A program made the position numbers and the translations under genes. From positions 434,001 through 498,000 of the forward strand of contig CAWJSE010000002.1 of NCBI GenBank assembly GCA_963845445.1: a DNA stretch of 64,000 nucleotides, read 5' to 3'. The notes under the pieces are model-generated. The model ran no database searches and was not told where the DNA came from. It saw nothing but the letters and a program-made list of their open reading frames with translations. This DNA comes from JABDBL01 sp963845445 (lineage in GTDB: Bacteria > Cyanobacteriota > Vampirovibrionia > Obscuribacterales > Obscuribacteraceae). Below, piece after piece: positions 43,368-53,555 of the stretch; the first letter of the stretch is position 1, and each line of letters begins with the position of its first letter.

Positions 43368-44717
43368 TTACTTGCTTGCTGCAGTTTTGTCGTACCGCTT
43401 GATAATGCGTTGCATCTCCAACAGTGCTGTATAAGTCGGTAATACCCATAAGGTATTGTTTGGTTGGATTTGATCAAGGGCTATGCTAAAAGCGGAAGCT
43501 AAAGAAGGTACGCAACTAATTTTGTTTTCGGCAATACCAGCGTATTTGAGACGCACAGCCATGTCACTAGCTCTTTGTCCACTTACTATGAACGAAGCAT
43601 CCATTCCATAGAGTACCTCAAAATTAGCATCCCAGAGCCAAGAAACGTCGCGACCGTCTGCAAAGTTGTCGTTAATAGCTATAAGCACGTTGGAGCATCG
43701 TGAATTAGCTAGAGATACGAGAGACTTAGTGGCGCCAGCCGGATTCTTAATTAGTTGAATTATAACTGTGCGCGAATTAATTGAAATTTTTTCGGAGCGG
43801 CCAAAAAGAGTTTCGTAACTTTCTAGCCCCAATTTGATTGTTTCTAAATTGATACCCAGGCAGGATGCCGCCGCACCAGCAGCAGTGGCATTGTAAATAT
43901 TGAAGATGCCCGGCAAGGGTAAATTAATCATCATGCTTTTTTCGTTCGCGTTAAGGACAAATGTTGATGAGTCTGGAAATATCTGTATTTGATCGGCGAA
44001 AAAATCTAGCTGCGGGCGAACATAATCGCAGTTTGGACAATACCAAGCTTTCGAGGATAATTCACTTGTTGAGTAAGAAATCTCCGTCCCGCATCTAGGA
44101 CAATATGAGATTTCCGAATTTGCTTTGTCTGATTTGTAATTTAGACCATAAAATACTTTTTTGTTTGTACATGGTAAATTGCAAACATTTGGGTCATCAG
44201 CATTTAATATGGCTTGTGAATTCTTCTCCTTAATGCCTTGTGTAATCAGCTTTGCCGTTGTGTCTAATTCACCAAATCGGTCTAATTGATCACGGTACAA
44301 ATTAGTTACTACTATACTTTTGCAATTTATTGCTTTGGTCAAGAGTGGTAAAGCTGCTTCGTCAACTTCCAATAGACCAAAATTATTCTTCAAAATACCA
44401 TTGCATTGAACCGATCGCAAAAATGCTGCAATAATACCTGGAATTAAATTGGCTCCTTGCCGATTATGCACCACTCGGTAATTAGCGCGGTTCAAAATGG
44501 ATGCCAAAAGTCCAGAGGTAGTGCTTTTACCGTTTGTGCCGGTAACTGCCAGACACCCGGCGGTTAATTGACTAGCTAGATACGGCAGTATATTAGGATA
44601 AATAGTTTGTGCTACTTTTCCTGGTAAGCTTGATGCCATGCCTAAACCGGATAGTCGAATTAAATTTGATACCAATCTAGCTATTAAGATAGCTAAACAT
44701 GCCAAGAATTTATCCAT
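43368..44717 (-). CDS. murT: Mur-ligase-like MurT (lipid II isoglutaminyl synthase subunit)
   Basis: 449 aa. It has the Mur-ligase ATP loop LAVTGTNGKSTTSGLLA and NLYRDQLDRFGELD, plus a four-Cys zinc ribbon (YCPRCGTEISYS and YCPNCDYVRPQ) that marks MurT. The C-terminal DUF1727 domain follows. MurT works with the glutaminase GatD to amidate D-Glu of lipid II. GatD normally sits next to murT; here the flanking genes are nadK and a kinase, so GatD must be elsewhere or absent. It overlaps nadK by 8 bp. Confidence 0.9.
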   Translation of the reverse strand: MDKFLACLAILIARLVSNLIRLSGLGMASSLPGKVAQTIYPNILPYLASQLTAGCLAVTGTNGKSTTSGLLASILNRANYRVVHNRQGANLIPGIIAAFLRSVQCNGILKNNFGLLEVDEAALPLLTKAINCKSIVVTNLYRDQLDRFGELDTTAKLITQGIKEKNSQAILNADDPNVCNLPCTNKKVFYGLNYKSDKANSEISYCPRCGTEISYSTSELSSKAWYCPNCDYVRPQLDFFADQIQIFPDSSTFVLNANEKSMMINLPLPGIFNIYNATAAGAAASCLGINLETIKLGLESYETLFGRSEKISINSRTVIIQLIKNPAGATKSLVSLANSRCSNVLIAINDNFADGRDVSWLWDANFEVLYGMDASFIVSGQRASDMAVRLKYAGIAENKISCVPSLASAFSIALDQIQPNNTLWVLPTYTALLEMQRIIKRYDKTAASK

Positions 44718-45642
44718 GCCATTTAGTCAATTTTTGCGTTGCTTCATTAACGAAATGGTCATTGATTTTTGCATCAACAAACGCACTTAAAAAGTTAGGA
44801 GAAACTTTGATTACTAATTCGTCTCCAATGCGAAACGGATACTCCAAATGCTGTCCATCAATAAAAATAGCCCCTGTTCTCATTTGTGAAAACATTTTTA
44901 CTTCAGATAAGTCATGTAGTTGTCCCCTAATCAATTCATTTGGACGACCGTGGCGAAAATATGGTTCACGCACCAGATACTGGAATTCATGCGAGGTGAT
45001 AGGAACAACATGACCGCCGGCCGCTTGCAGTGCCCCGGTAGACCCAGCAGCAGTGCTTACCCATACACCGGAAGAGAGCTGCTCTTCAACATTACTTTCG
45101 ATATCGATAATATATCGGCTTGTTCCGGCTGGGCTTTTATGAGCCACTAGAATTTCATTCAATGCGCATTGCGGTAAAACCTTTCCATTTAATCTAGCTT
45201 CCAGCCTCAATAATTCGATAGGCTTGATCTCATCCTTCATAATTTGGTCTAGCACCTGACCAATGTTTTTTTCGTCTGCAATGCAAAAGTGCCCAACACT
45301 TGAGGATTTTGCAGAATTAACACCTAGAATAGGAATCCTTTGCAAGTAATGAGAAGCGTCTAGAAATGTCCCGTCGCCACCGACTGAAATAAGTAAATCA
45401 ATATCTTCTATCTCAGTATCTAAGGTAGAGCGAGCTTTAGTCTCAGCAAATATGTTGCGTGCTTTTAGCTCTGTGGTTAAACGCTCCAGTGTATTTAAGT
45501 GTTCTGTATGCGCCTTCTGTACGCGTTTAACCACCTGGTCTTCTTCTTTGAGCAATTGAATAAAGCGCTTATCTCGATATTCAACAGCCTGAAGCTGATA
45601 AGTTGACCTTTTGTGAAATAAGAGGACTTTGCTGAGCCGCAC
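44710..45642 (-). CDS. nadK: NAD kinase
   Basis: 310 aa. The GGDGT motif is in LLISVGGDGTFLDASHYLQR, followed by PILGVNSAKSSSVGHF and the second domain WVSTAAGSTGALQAAGG. It makes NADP from NAD, the cofactor for Zwf and other enzymes. It heads the nadK-murT-kinase group. Divergent from alaS. Confidence 0.93.
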   Translation of the reverse strand: MRLSKVLLFHKRSTYQLQAVEYRDKRFIQLLKEEDQVVKRVQKAHTEHLNTLERLTTELKARNIFAETKARSTLDTEIEDIDLLISVGGDGTFLDASHYLQRIPILGVNSAKSSSVGHFCIADEKNIGQVLDQIMKDEIKPIELLRLEARLNGKVLPQCALNEILVAHKSPAGTSRYIIDIESNVEEQLSSGVWVSTAAGSTGALQAAGGHVVPITSHEFQYLVREPYFRHGRPNELIRGQLHDLSEVKMFSQMRTGAIFIDGQHLEYPFRIGDELVIKVSPNFLSAFVDAKINDHFVNEATQKLTKWHG

Positions 45643-45802
45643 TTTATAATCTTCCTGGAAACTTCACTAAATAGCTTAAGGGGTAATTAGTACAAATAAC
45701 TCGCTTATTATAGTGTAGAAAACCTAATTTGCCGACTATTCATGAGTTATACTGGGATTCTAAACCCCATAAACGTATACCTATTTGAGCAGGTAGTTTT
45801 AA

Positions 45803-48517
45803 ATGCACTTATCTGGCAATGACATTAGAGCTAAATATATTGCTTACTTCAAAGATAAGCACGGACATTTACATTTGCCCAGTTCAAGCTTAATACCTGA
45901 TAACCCGACTTTGCTTTTAACATCTGCCGGCATGGTCCAATTTGTGCCGATATTTTTAGGTCAAGTCTGGTCCAACCCAACCACCTAGGGCAGTAACTGC
46001 GCAAAAATGCGCACGTGCAGGAGGTAAGGACTCTGACATTGAAAACGTTGGCAGAACTGCCCGTCACCATAGTTTCTTTGAGATGATGGGAAATTTTAGC
46101 TTTGGCGATTATTTTAAGGCCGAAGTAATTCCCTGGGCTTGGGAATTTGTCACAACTGATTTGGGTTTTGAACCAAGTAAATTGTCAGTGACCATTTTTG
46201 GTGGCGATGATCAATTACCACCTGACAATGAAGCTTTTGAAATTTGGCACAAAAAAGTAGGCTTACCTGCTGAACGCATAATTCGCATGCCCAAAAAGGA
46301 CAATTTTTGGGGTCCTCCCGGCCCAACTGGTCCTTGTGGTCCATGCTCTGAGGTTTACTATGATCGCGGTCCACAATATAGTTGTAGTGATGATCCCAGT
46401 AAATGCGCTATAGGTAAATGTGAATGCGATCGCTATCTTGAATTTTGGAATCTTGTCTTTATGGAATTATTTAAAGATGAGAAGGGCAGCTATAAACCAT
46501 TAGCAGCGAAAAACATTGATACGGGGCTGGGTTTAGATAGAGTAGCTCTCATTTCGCAAGAAAAACAAAACACATTTGAGACTGATTTGCTTTTTCCCAT
46601 TTTGCAGCAGGTGAGTAAGTTAAGTGGAGTTTCGTATAGTGGAAAGAGCATTGATGCTCATCATGATAAAACTGAAGCAGATAACACGGATGTTTATTTG
46701 AAAATTGTCACCGATCATGCGCGTTGCATAACATTCCTTATTGCTGACGGCATTCGCATGAGTAATATTGGCCGTGGGTATGTTCTGCGCTTTATAACTC
46801 GTAGGGCAGCTCAGATTTGGCCGTTTATTGGGGCTCAAAGATCCATTTCTTTATAAGCTGGTACCAGCTGTCGTTGCCGTATATGGAGGACATTATAAGG
46901 AAGTTGTTGCCAATCAAGATCTAATCCAAGAAATTATTAAAGATGAAGAGGAGAGGTTTGCGCGCACCATCGAAAAAGGTATTAATATACTTGATGAATT
47001 GATTGTTAATAGTGCTGAACAGCTTGATGGCAAAGCGGTTTTCAACTTGTATTCAACTTATGGTTTTCCGCTTGAATTAACTAGAGAAATTGCTAAAGAG
47101 CACGGCAAAACAATTGATGCTCCTGCTTTCGAAAAAGCTAAAGAAGAGCATGGTGAAGCTTCATCCGTTAATAAGTTTAACGTGAATATAGTTTCTGATG
47201 ACTATTTAACACAGCTCAATAATCGCAATGGCGGGACTAAATTTATTGGTTATGACCAATTAGAATCGGACGTTGACGTATTAGGCGTAACTTCGAAAGG
47301 TAAAGTAGTTGAAGAAATTGGTGAAAACGAAGAGGCGGAAGTTATTCTTGACACAACTCCGTTTTATGCTGAGTCGGGTGGACAACTTGGGGATATCGGC
47401 ATTCTCGAAAATAAAGACACTAGGCTGAGAGTTTTAGATACTAAAAAACACAATCAATTGCATATTCACAAGGTGCGAATCGAAAGTGGTGCTTTGAGAA
47501 GCGGACAAAAACTGCGAGCGATTGTTGATAAAGTTAGAAGACAAGCTACTATTTTGCATCATAGTAGCGCTCATGTTTTTCATGCCGCTATTAGAGAGGT
47601 TTTTGGTAAAATGGTTATGCAAGCCGGCTCACAAGTAGGTCCTGAAACAATGCGTTTCGATTTTACATTGGACAAGCAACCAACGCCTGCTGACTTGCAG
47701 AAAATCGAAACTATGATGAGTGAATGGATACGCGCCAATTCTAATGTAGAGACCAGTATTATGTCTTTAGAAGAGGCAAAGAAGACCGGTGCAATGGCCA
47801 TGTTTGGTGAAAAGTACGGCGATATTGTTCGTGTGGTGCGCATGGGTGACTTTAGTCTGGAGTTCTGCGGTGGAACTCATGTCTCTAACGTAGGACAAAT
47901 AGGCCCGATCAAATTGATTAGTGAAGGAAGTATTGCTTCAGGTGTGCGTCGTGTGGAAGCATTAGCAGGTCCTGCTGCCTGGCATTATATTTTACAGCAA
48001 TTAAATTATTTAAGTAATGCCTCTAGTTCATTAAAGACTAGACCAGCTGAATTAGCTACTCAGATAGATAAGCTCAAAGAGCAATTAAAAGAGAAGGAAC
48101 GTTTAGCCGAGTCCTTGCAAGCAACAGTTAGCTATGACAAAAATACCCCAGCTTTTGTCTCAAGCCAAACCCATTGGTGAATACTCGGTAATTTGTAGCA
48201 ATTTAGGTACGCTGTCTGCCGAAGACTTGAAAACTCTAGCTCAAGAATTGGTTAAGCATGAATCTAAGTCGGTAATAGTCTTAGCCAGTGCACCTTCTTA
48301 CGATAGAGTTGCCATAGCTTGCGCTGTCGATCCGGTGCTGGTTAAAAATGGTGTCAATGCTGGCTCAATTGTAAAAACGGTGGCTAGTGTAGTAGGTGGC
48401 ACAGGTGGTGGCAGACCAGATTTTGCTCAAGCGGGTGGGAAATATCCCGATAAAATAGCGGATGCCTTAAATACTGTCTGGAAACACCTATCCGGCGGTG
48501 ACGGCGGCGGAACATAG
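45803..48517 (+). CDS. alaS: Alanyl-tRNA synthetase, split by three frameshifts
   Basis: The full AlaRS architecture is present in four pieces. They are: the N-terminus (HLPSSSLIPDNPTLLLTSAG to about 45975); PRAVTAQKCARAGGKDSDIE through VLRFITRRAA (about 45981-46816); GRLLGLKDPFLYKLVPAVVA through the editing domain (HHSSAHVFHAAIREVFG and FCGGTHVSNVG) to about 48130; and the C-terminal DHHA1 domain with GGTGGGRPDFAQAGG to 48517. Each junction needs one base. Joined, it is about 900 aa, the usual size. A dead AlaRS would be lethal unless a second copy exists, so sequence errors are favoured. RNase H follows after 15 bp. Confidence 0.92.
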
Positions 48518-48532
48518 ATTAAGTGGCGATAT

Positions 48533-48946
48533 ATGAAGGATAAATTGGCAGTTATTCATGTTGATGGTGGCTCGCGCGGAAATCCGGGACCAGCTGGTGC
48601 GGGTGCTGTTATTAAGATAAATGATGAAATTGAAGCCACTATTAGTAAATTTTTGGGTAATACCACAAATAATGTAGCTGAATATACGGGGCTAGTATTG
48701 GCACTTGAAAAAGCTTTTGAGCTTGGCATAAAGAATGTGGATGTGTATATGGATTCAGAGCTAGTAGTAAAACAAATGAAAGGAATTTATCGCGTTAAGA
48801 ATGATAAACTAATTCCGCTATTTATGAAGGCACGCGCCCTTGCTTCAAAATTTCCATCGTTTAAAATTAGTCATGTGCGTAGAGAATACAATACCGTTGC
48901 TGATAAACTGGCTAATGAAGCAATGGATAACGCGCACAGCTTATAG
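48533..48946 (+). CDS. rnhA: Ribonuclease HI-family protein
   Basis: 137 aa. The RNase H fold starts VIHVDGGSRGNPGPAGAGAV with the first Asp, then NNVAEYTGLVLAL with the Glu, VDVYMDSELVVKQM with the second Asp and NTVADKLANEAM with the last Asp. All four acidic residues are present. It is the compact type lacking the basic protrusion, seen in archaea and many bacteria as an RNase H-like protein. Removal of RNA from hybrids is the expected role. Confidence 0.9.
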   Translation: MKDKLAVIHVDGGSRGNPGPAGAGAVIKINDEIEATISKFLGNTTNNVAEYTGLVLALEKAFELGIKNVDVYMDSELVVKQMKGIYRVKNDKLIPLFMKARALASKFPSFKISHVRREYNTVADKLANEAMDNAHSL

Positions 48947-48970
48947 GCAGTAAATACGAGGAGGACAATT

Positions 48971-49891
48971 TTGGATAAGCCTGTCAAATATGCTTTTTTT
49001 GAAGGCAAAATAGTACCAATTGACGAAGCTAAGATAAGCATTATGACGCACGGCTTTATGTATGCGACTTCAATATTTGAAGGAATAAGAGCATATTGGA
49101 GTGCCGAACAGAAGCGCATGTATATTTTGCGTTTGCGTGAGCATTTAGAGCGTATGGAAGACAGCATGAAAATAATGCTTTTAGAGCTCAATTATTCCAT
49201 TGATGATTTAACTAAAACTATTGTCGATTTGCTTAAGAAGGAACAGTTCCAAACAGATGTTTATATAAGAATCACCGTTTATAAATCGGCTCAAAAAATA
49301 GGTGTTGGGCTCCAAAAACTTCCTTCGGATATTTGCATATTTTGTGTTCCCTTTGATGATTATTACGAAGGGGCAGAAGGCTTAAAAGTATGTGTTTCTA
49401 ATTGGCGGCGGGTAGAAGACAATGCTATTCCTGCTCGATGCAAAATTGTTGGTGCTTATGCCAATAGTGCTTTATGCAAGGCGGATGCTGTATTGGCTGG
49501 ATATGACGAGTCAATTGTTTTGACTGAAGCAGGAAGTGTTTCAGAAGGCAGCGCTATGAATATTTTCTTGGTCAAAAATGGCAAATTGATCACGCCTCAT
49601 AGTTCGGAAAATATTCTTGCCGGTATTACACGTGACAGTATTATCACTTTGGCTAAAGACAATCTTAGTATAGAAACGGATTGCAGGGTGGTTGACCGCA
49701 GCGAATTATATCTTGCAGACGAATTATTTTTTACCGGTACCGGTGCTCAAGTTAAACCAATATTGTCTGTAGACAATAGATCTGTTGGTAGTGGGAAAGT
49801 GGGACCACTGACAAAAAAATTAATGGATCTGTACTACGCAATGGCTCAAGGCAAAATGGAAAAATACAAACATTGGCTTACAGCTGTTTAG
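48971..49891 (+). CDS. ilvE: Branched-chain amino acid aminotransferase
   Basis: 306 aa starting at TTG with GAGGAGGA six bases upstream. The fold-type IV PLP enzyme signature is visible: HGFMYATSIFEGIRAYWSAE, RCKIVGAYANSALCKADAVL with the PLP Lys, and EAGSVSEGSAMNIFLVKNG. It moves amino groups between Leu, Ile or Val and 2-oxoglutarate. It lies 24 bp after the RNase H gene, a mixed housekeeping run with alaS. Confidence 0.93.
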   Translation: MDKPVKYAFFEGKIVPIDEAKISIMTHGFMYATSIFEGIRAYWSAEQKRMYILRLREHLERMEDSMKIMLLELNYSIDDLTKTIVDLLKKEQFQTDVYIRITVYKSAQKIGVGLQKLPSDICIFCVPFDDYYEGAEGLKVCVSNWRRVEDNAIPARCKIVGAYANSALCKADAVLAGYDESIVLTEAGSVSEGSAMNIFLVKNGKLITPHSSENILAGITRDSIITLAKDNLSIETDCRVVDRSELYLADELFFTGTGAQVKPILSVDNRSVGSGKVGPLTKKLMDLYYAMAQGKMEKYKHWLTAV

Positions 49892-50054
49892 CTCTATTGC
49901 AATTGCGGATTATTGACTTATTTAGTGGTCTTTGGTGTGGCTTTTGTTTTAGAAGGTGGCATAACATTTGATGCATATGCTCTAGAATTTTATATTTAGC
50001 CTAGCGTTTGAAGGTCTATATAAGAAACAAGAGTGCGTTTGTCGTTTGAGTTAA

Positions 50055-50399
50055 TTACTTAGACGTAACATCTTTAACTTCTATATTGTCTGTACTCTCA
50101 GCATGTTGTGCTTGCAATTGAGCTTCGATTGCTTCGATGCGTCTATCTACAGATTCAACGTTGCCAATCTCCACTTCTAAGTCGGAAAATAATGCGGCTT
50201 GATCGAATGTAGACTTTTGCTTGTAAAGAGAAAATACATGGCTGCCTATGCTCTGTAAATATTTAGCTTTTTCACTGTGCAAAGTCATAATATCAAAGCG
50301 CAGTCGAGCAATTTTAGCTTGGCGAACTGTAGCATCGGCAGCTTGTTTAGTAGCTGTTTTTACTTTGCTCAAAAGCTCTGTCAAATTCTTATCAACCAT
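50055..50399 (-). CDS. Small coiled-coil protein
   Basis: 114 aa. Helical throughout, with VRQAKIARLRFDIMTLHSEK and VESVDRRIEAIEAQLQAQ. It resembles the small two-helix proteins found next to biosynthetic genes in this lineage but I cannot name a family. It begins 12 bp after lysC on the same strand. Confidence 0.6.
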   Translation of the reverse strand: MVDKNLTELLSKVKTATKQAADATVRQAKIARLRFDIMTLHSEKAKYLQSIGSHVFSLYKQKSTFDQAALFSDLEVEIGNVESVDRRIEAIEAQLQAQHAESTDNIEVKDVTSK

Positions 50400-50410
50400 T
50401 TTTATGACCT

Positions 50411-51651
50411 TTAATTCCTTTCTGGATTGCTCAAATTAAAATGCTCATGAATTAAAGTTAGAGCACTGTGCGCGCATGTCTTTGGAATTAAAAGACTGAA
50501 TCGCAAGTCGCCAGTAGCTACCATATTCACTGGAATATTTGCATGATTCAAAGCATCGAATACTGAAGCTACAATTTCAGGCTTCCCATTCAGTCTACGA
50601 CTAATAACCGAAATTCTCGCTAGTTTATCATCAATTAATAACTTTGAATCCCGTGAATTGCCATATGATTCAATCACTGAGTTTACCCGGGCTGCGCAAT
50701 CCTTTTCTACGGTGAAAACCAATTCTTGTACTGGTTCATCTTCTCTAGCAAGAAGCATCACCATGTCAGTACTAATATTTAATTCATTTAGCCTGACAAA
50801 TAACGAAGCGACATGATCTAGCTTATTGACCTGATCATTGTTAACGGACATTTGCCAGTTAAACCAAACTTGGTTCAAATCAAATGTCACACCGCTTACA
50901 GGATATTCGGGCGTATTGTTGAAATCAGTCACTAAAGTGCCTTCGTCTTCCGGCCAAAATGTTGAGCGAATGCGTATGGACATTTGGCTATCTTTAGCTA
51001 ATGAAACTGCCCGACTGTTTATAACCTTAGCTCCAGTATTGGCCATTTCAAACATTTCTTCATAGCTAATACTTGTAAGTCTGCTTGCCCTGCTGACCAT
51101 ACGCGGATCGGTAGTATAAACACCGTTTACATCTGTATAAATATCGCAACGGTCAGCACCAATTGCGGTGGCAATAGCCACCGCCGTGGTGTCAGAACCA
51201 CCCCTGCCAAGAGTGGTTAATTCTTGCTTGTTGCTCATTCCTTGAAAGCCAGCCACCACGGGAATTTCCCCCCGACTCATACTTGCTTCTAAAGAAGCAC
51301 TCCGTATTTCTTCGATTTTGGCAGAGCCATGTCTGTTTTCGGTGATAATTCCTGCTTGACCTCCAGTGAAGCCCCGGGCTTGTCCGCCCAATTCTTGGAT
51401 TGCCATAGTCATAAGAGCAACCGATTGTTGCTCGCCGGTCGTCAAGAGCATGTCCAATTCACGGGCAGACGGACTGGGTGTAACTTTTTCGCCAACGATA
51501 TAAGTCTGTCAGTGGTATCCCCCATAGCGGATACTACTGCTAAAACTTCGTGTCCTTCTGAAGCTGCATTTACGGTGATTTGGGCGGCTTTCCGGATGCA
51601 GTCAACATCTGCAACCGATGTGCCTCCAAATTTTTGAACCAATTTTGCCAT
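50411..51651 (-). CDS. lysC: Aspartate kinase, split by one frameshift
   Basis: The N-terminus is VQKFGGTSVADVDCIRKAAQ and the frame breaks after LISLAKK. The rest reads VTPSPSARELDMLLTTGEQQ, then RGGSDTTAVAIATAIGADRC, YEEMFEMANTGAKVINSRAV, and two ACT domains at the C-terminus for feedback control by amino acids. One extra A in the AAAAA run (TTTTT at 51485-51489 on the plus strand) restores a 413-aa enzyme. It makes aspartyl phosphate, the first step to Lys, Met and Thr. Very likely intact in the organism. Confidence 0.92.
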
Positions 51652-51808
51652 GGATGTTTGCCTAGCTATTAATTATGGTAAGTAACGATTTAAGGTTGCT
51701 TTAGGGATTATAGTTTAAGACAGAGTGGATGATAACTCTATTTATAATTCAGGTAGATTATGTCTTGGTTAACAGCAGGTAAGGAAGAAGGGATAAGTCA
51801 GTAAATAG

Positions 51809-53542
51809 ATGAAACAAGAAGAACTGATTAAGCATATAGATGGGCCGAATTTGGCAGTTATTCCCTTAGGCGGGCAAAGTGAATTGGGTCAAGTTCTTTG
51901 GATTATTTCTTATCAGGGCAAAATGATTGTGATAGATGCCGGTGCTGCTTATCCGAACAGAGAATTGCCGGGCGTTGATTTGCAGTTACCTAATACCAGC
52001 TTTTTGGAAGCGAATCAAGAAAAGATTGAGGCATTATTATTGACCAGTGGTAATGAAGAATATATTGGTGCCGTGCCATATCTGCTTAAGCACATAGCAA
52101 TTCCTAAAATAATGGCACCGGGATTTATTAGCTGTCTATTAGAGCAAACGAAATCAAAACTACCAGCTGATCATCCTTTGCATCTAATTGAAATTGAAAA
52201 CATAGAAACCAAACGAATTTATGCTTTGGGACCATTTGAGCTTGAATGGATAAGGGTGAACGATGCGGTAGCACAAGCATGTGCTCTGCGCATAGCTACG
52301 CGTGAACATGAAATGATATATATGACCACATACAAATTAGATCAAACACCAATCGATCATCAATTAACTGACATTGCCAGATTCGCGCAATTGGGAGAAG
52401 AGGGAGTAACTCTTCTAATCGGTTCATCAGCAGGTGTGGAAAGGTCTGGTTATTCGGAATCTGAATTGGTTCTTTATGAAAGATTATATGCTCGTGTCAA
52501 AGAGGCTTCTGGGCGAGTAATGGTTCTTATGTCGGGCACAAATACGTACAGGCTCCAGTCTTTAATAGATATTGCCAAACAGTGCGATAGAAAAATATTG
52601 CTTTTAGGCGATCCTTTGGTGCATTGCGCAGTAGCCTCTGCTATGACGGGAAATTTAGCTTATCAACAAGATCTTGAAATTAGCCTCGATAATTTTTCTA
52701 AGATGGCTGATAATCGCCTTCTCGTTGTAGCCACTGGTAAAGAAGGCAATCCCATGCCCGCATTAACAGAACTAGCTAATGGCACACATAAAGTTTTAAA
52801 TGCCAAAGCGGGTGACACCATTATATATAGCAGCGAAATCCCTCCCGGACGATTGAGACAAATGGCAATGCTTCTGGATCAATTTCTTTTATTGGGAATT
52901 AAAATATATTGGGGCGAAGAGCAAGGAATGCACGTTCCAAGAAGCGCCAGTCAGGAAGAATTAAAACTAGCTCTTTCTTTAATCAAGCCAAAGTATTTTA
53001 TACCGGCGTTTGGCGAAGGGCGGCAGATCATGCATCATGCCAAATTGGCGCATGAATGGGGAATGCCCCAGTCGGACGTTTTCCCTCTACAAAACGGCCA
53101 AATATTTTCAATAGTAAATGGCTCAGCCGTGCTAAAGGGGCGCTCCGAATATCAAGCAGTATTAGTAAATAGAGAGCATGGTGAACGAATCACTACTTTC
53201 ACCGTTAACGAAAGACGCGCTATGAGCTTGGAAGGATTAATAACTATCAGTCTAATTATTGATAGCAACCTCGCACTGGTTAGTGGTCCACAGTTTGGCT
53301 GCAGTGCGGCAAGTTTTCGCTATTCAATACAATGGAAAGAGGCTTGCGATGAAATGACCAGAAATATTACTGAAGCACTAGATAAGCTAATAAATGATAG
53401 ACAAAATCAAAGAGAAAAAATGGATGAGGTGGCCATCAGAGCTCTGGTTAGAGATTCGGCTTTTAAAACTTTGCGTGCGCACTTACAAACCAAACCAGTT
53501 CTGCAAATTGTCATTCAACAATTAAATGGTGCAAAAAAATAG
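51809..53542 (+). CDS. RNase J homologue without metal ligands (pseudo-nuclease)
   Basis: 577 aa, full RNase J length and order: beta-lactamase core (VIDAGAAYPNRELPGVDLQL), beta-CASP part (VMVLMSGTNTYRLQSLI) and C-terminal domain. The metal motif HGHEDH is replaced by SGNEEY (residues 80-85). The later His, Asp and His positions are also changed (NDAVA for HSIPD; MTTYK for TGDFK; VPRSAS for SGHAS; PAFGEG for PVHGEY). The surrounding residues are well kept, so the gene is under selection but should not cut RNA through this site. It may bind RNA or partner with an active RNase J. It overlaps the next frame by 17 bp. Confidence 0.85.
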   Translation: MKQEELIKHIDGPNLAVIPLGGQSELGQVLWIISYQGKMIVIDAGAAYPNRELPGVDLQLPNTSFLEANQEKIEALLLTSGNEEYIGAVPYLLKHIAIPKIMAPGFISCLLEQTKSKLPADHPLHLIEIENIETKRIYALGPFELEWIRVNDAVAQACALRIATREHEMIYMTTYKLDQTPIDHQLTDIARFAQLGEEGVTLLIGSSAGVERSGYSESELVLYERLYARVKEASGRVMVLMSGTNTYRLQSLIDIAKQCDRKILLLGDPLVHCAVASAMTGNLAYQQDLEISLDNFSKMADNRLLVVATGKEGNPMPALTELANGTHKVLNAKAGDTIIYSSEIPPGRLRQMAMLLDQFLLLGIKIYWGEEQGMHVPRSASQEELKLALSLIKPKYFIPAFGEGRQIMHHAKLAHEWGMPQSDVFPLQNGQIFSIVNGSAVLKGRSEYQAVLVNREHGERITTFTVNERRAMSLEGLITISLIIDSNLALVSGPQFGCSAASFRYSIQWKEACDEMTRNITEALDKLINDRQNQREKMDEVAIRALVRDSAFKTLRAHLQTKPVLQIVIQQLNGAKK

Positions 53543-53555
53543 GTTGAAGCCAATA

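Noticed and set aside
49892..50054. Minus-strand 14-codon Lys/Thr/Pro frame (MPPSKTKATPKTTK)
   Set aside because: No ribosome site and too short to judge; not reported as a gene.
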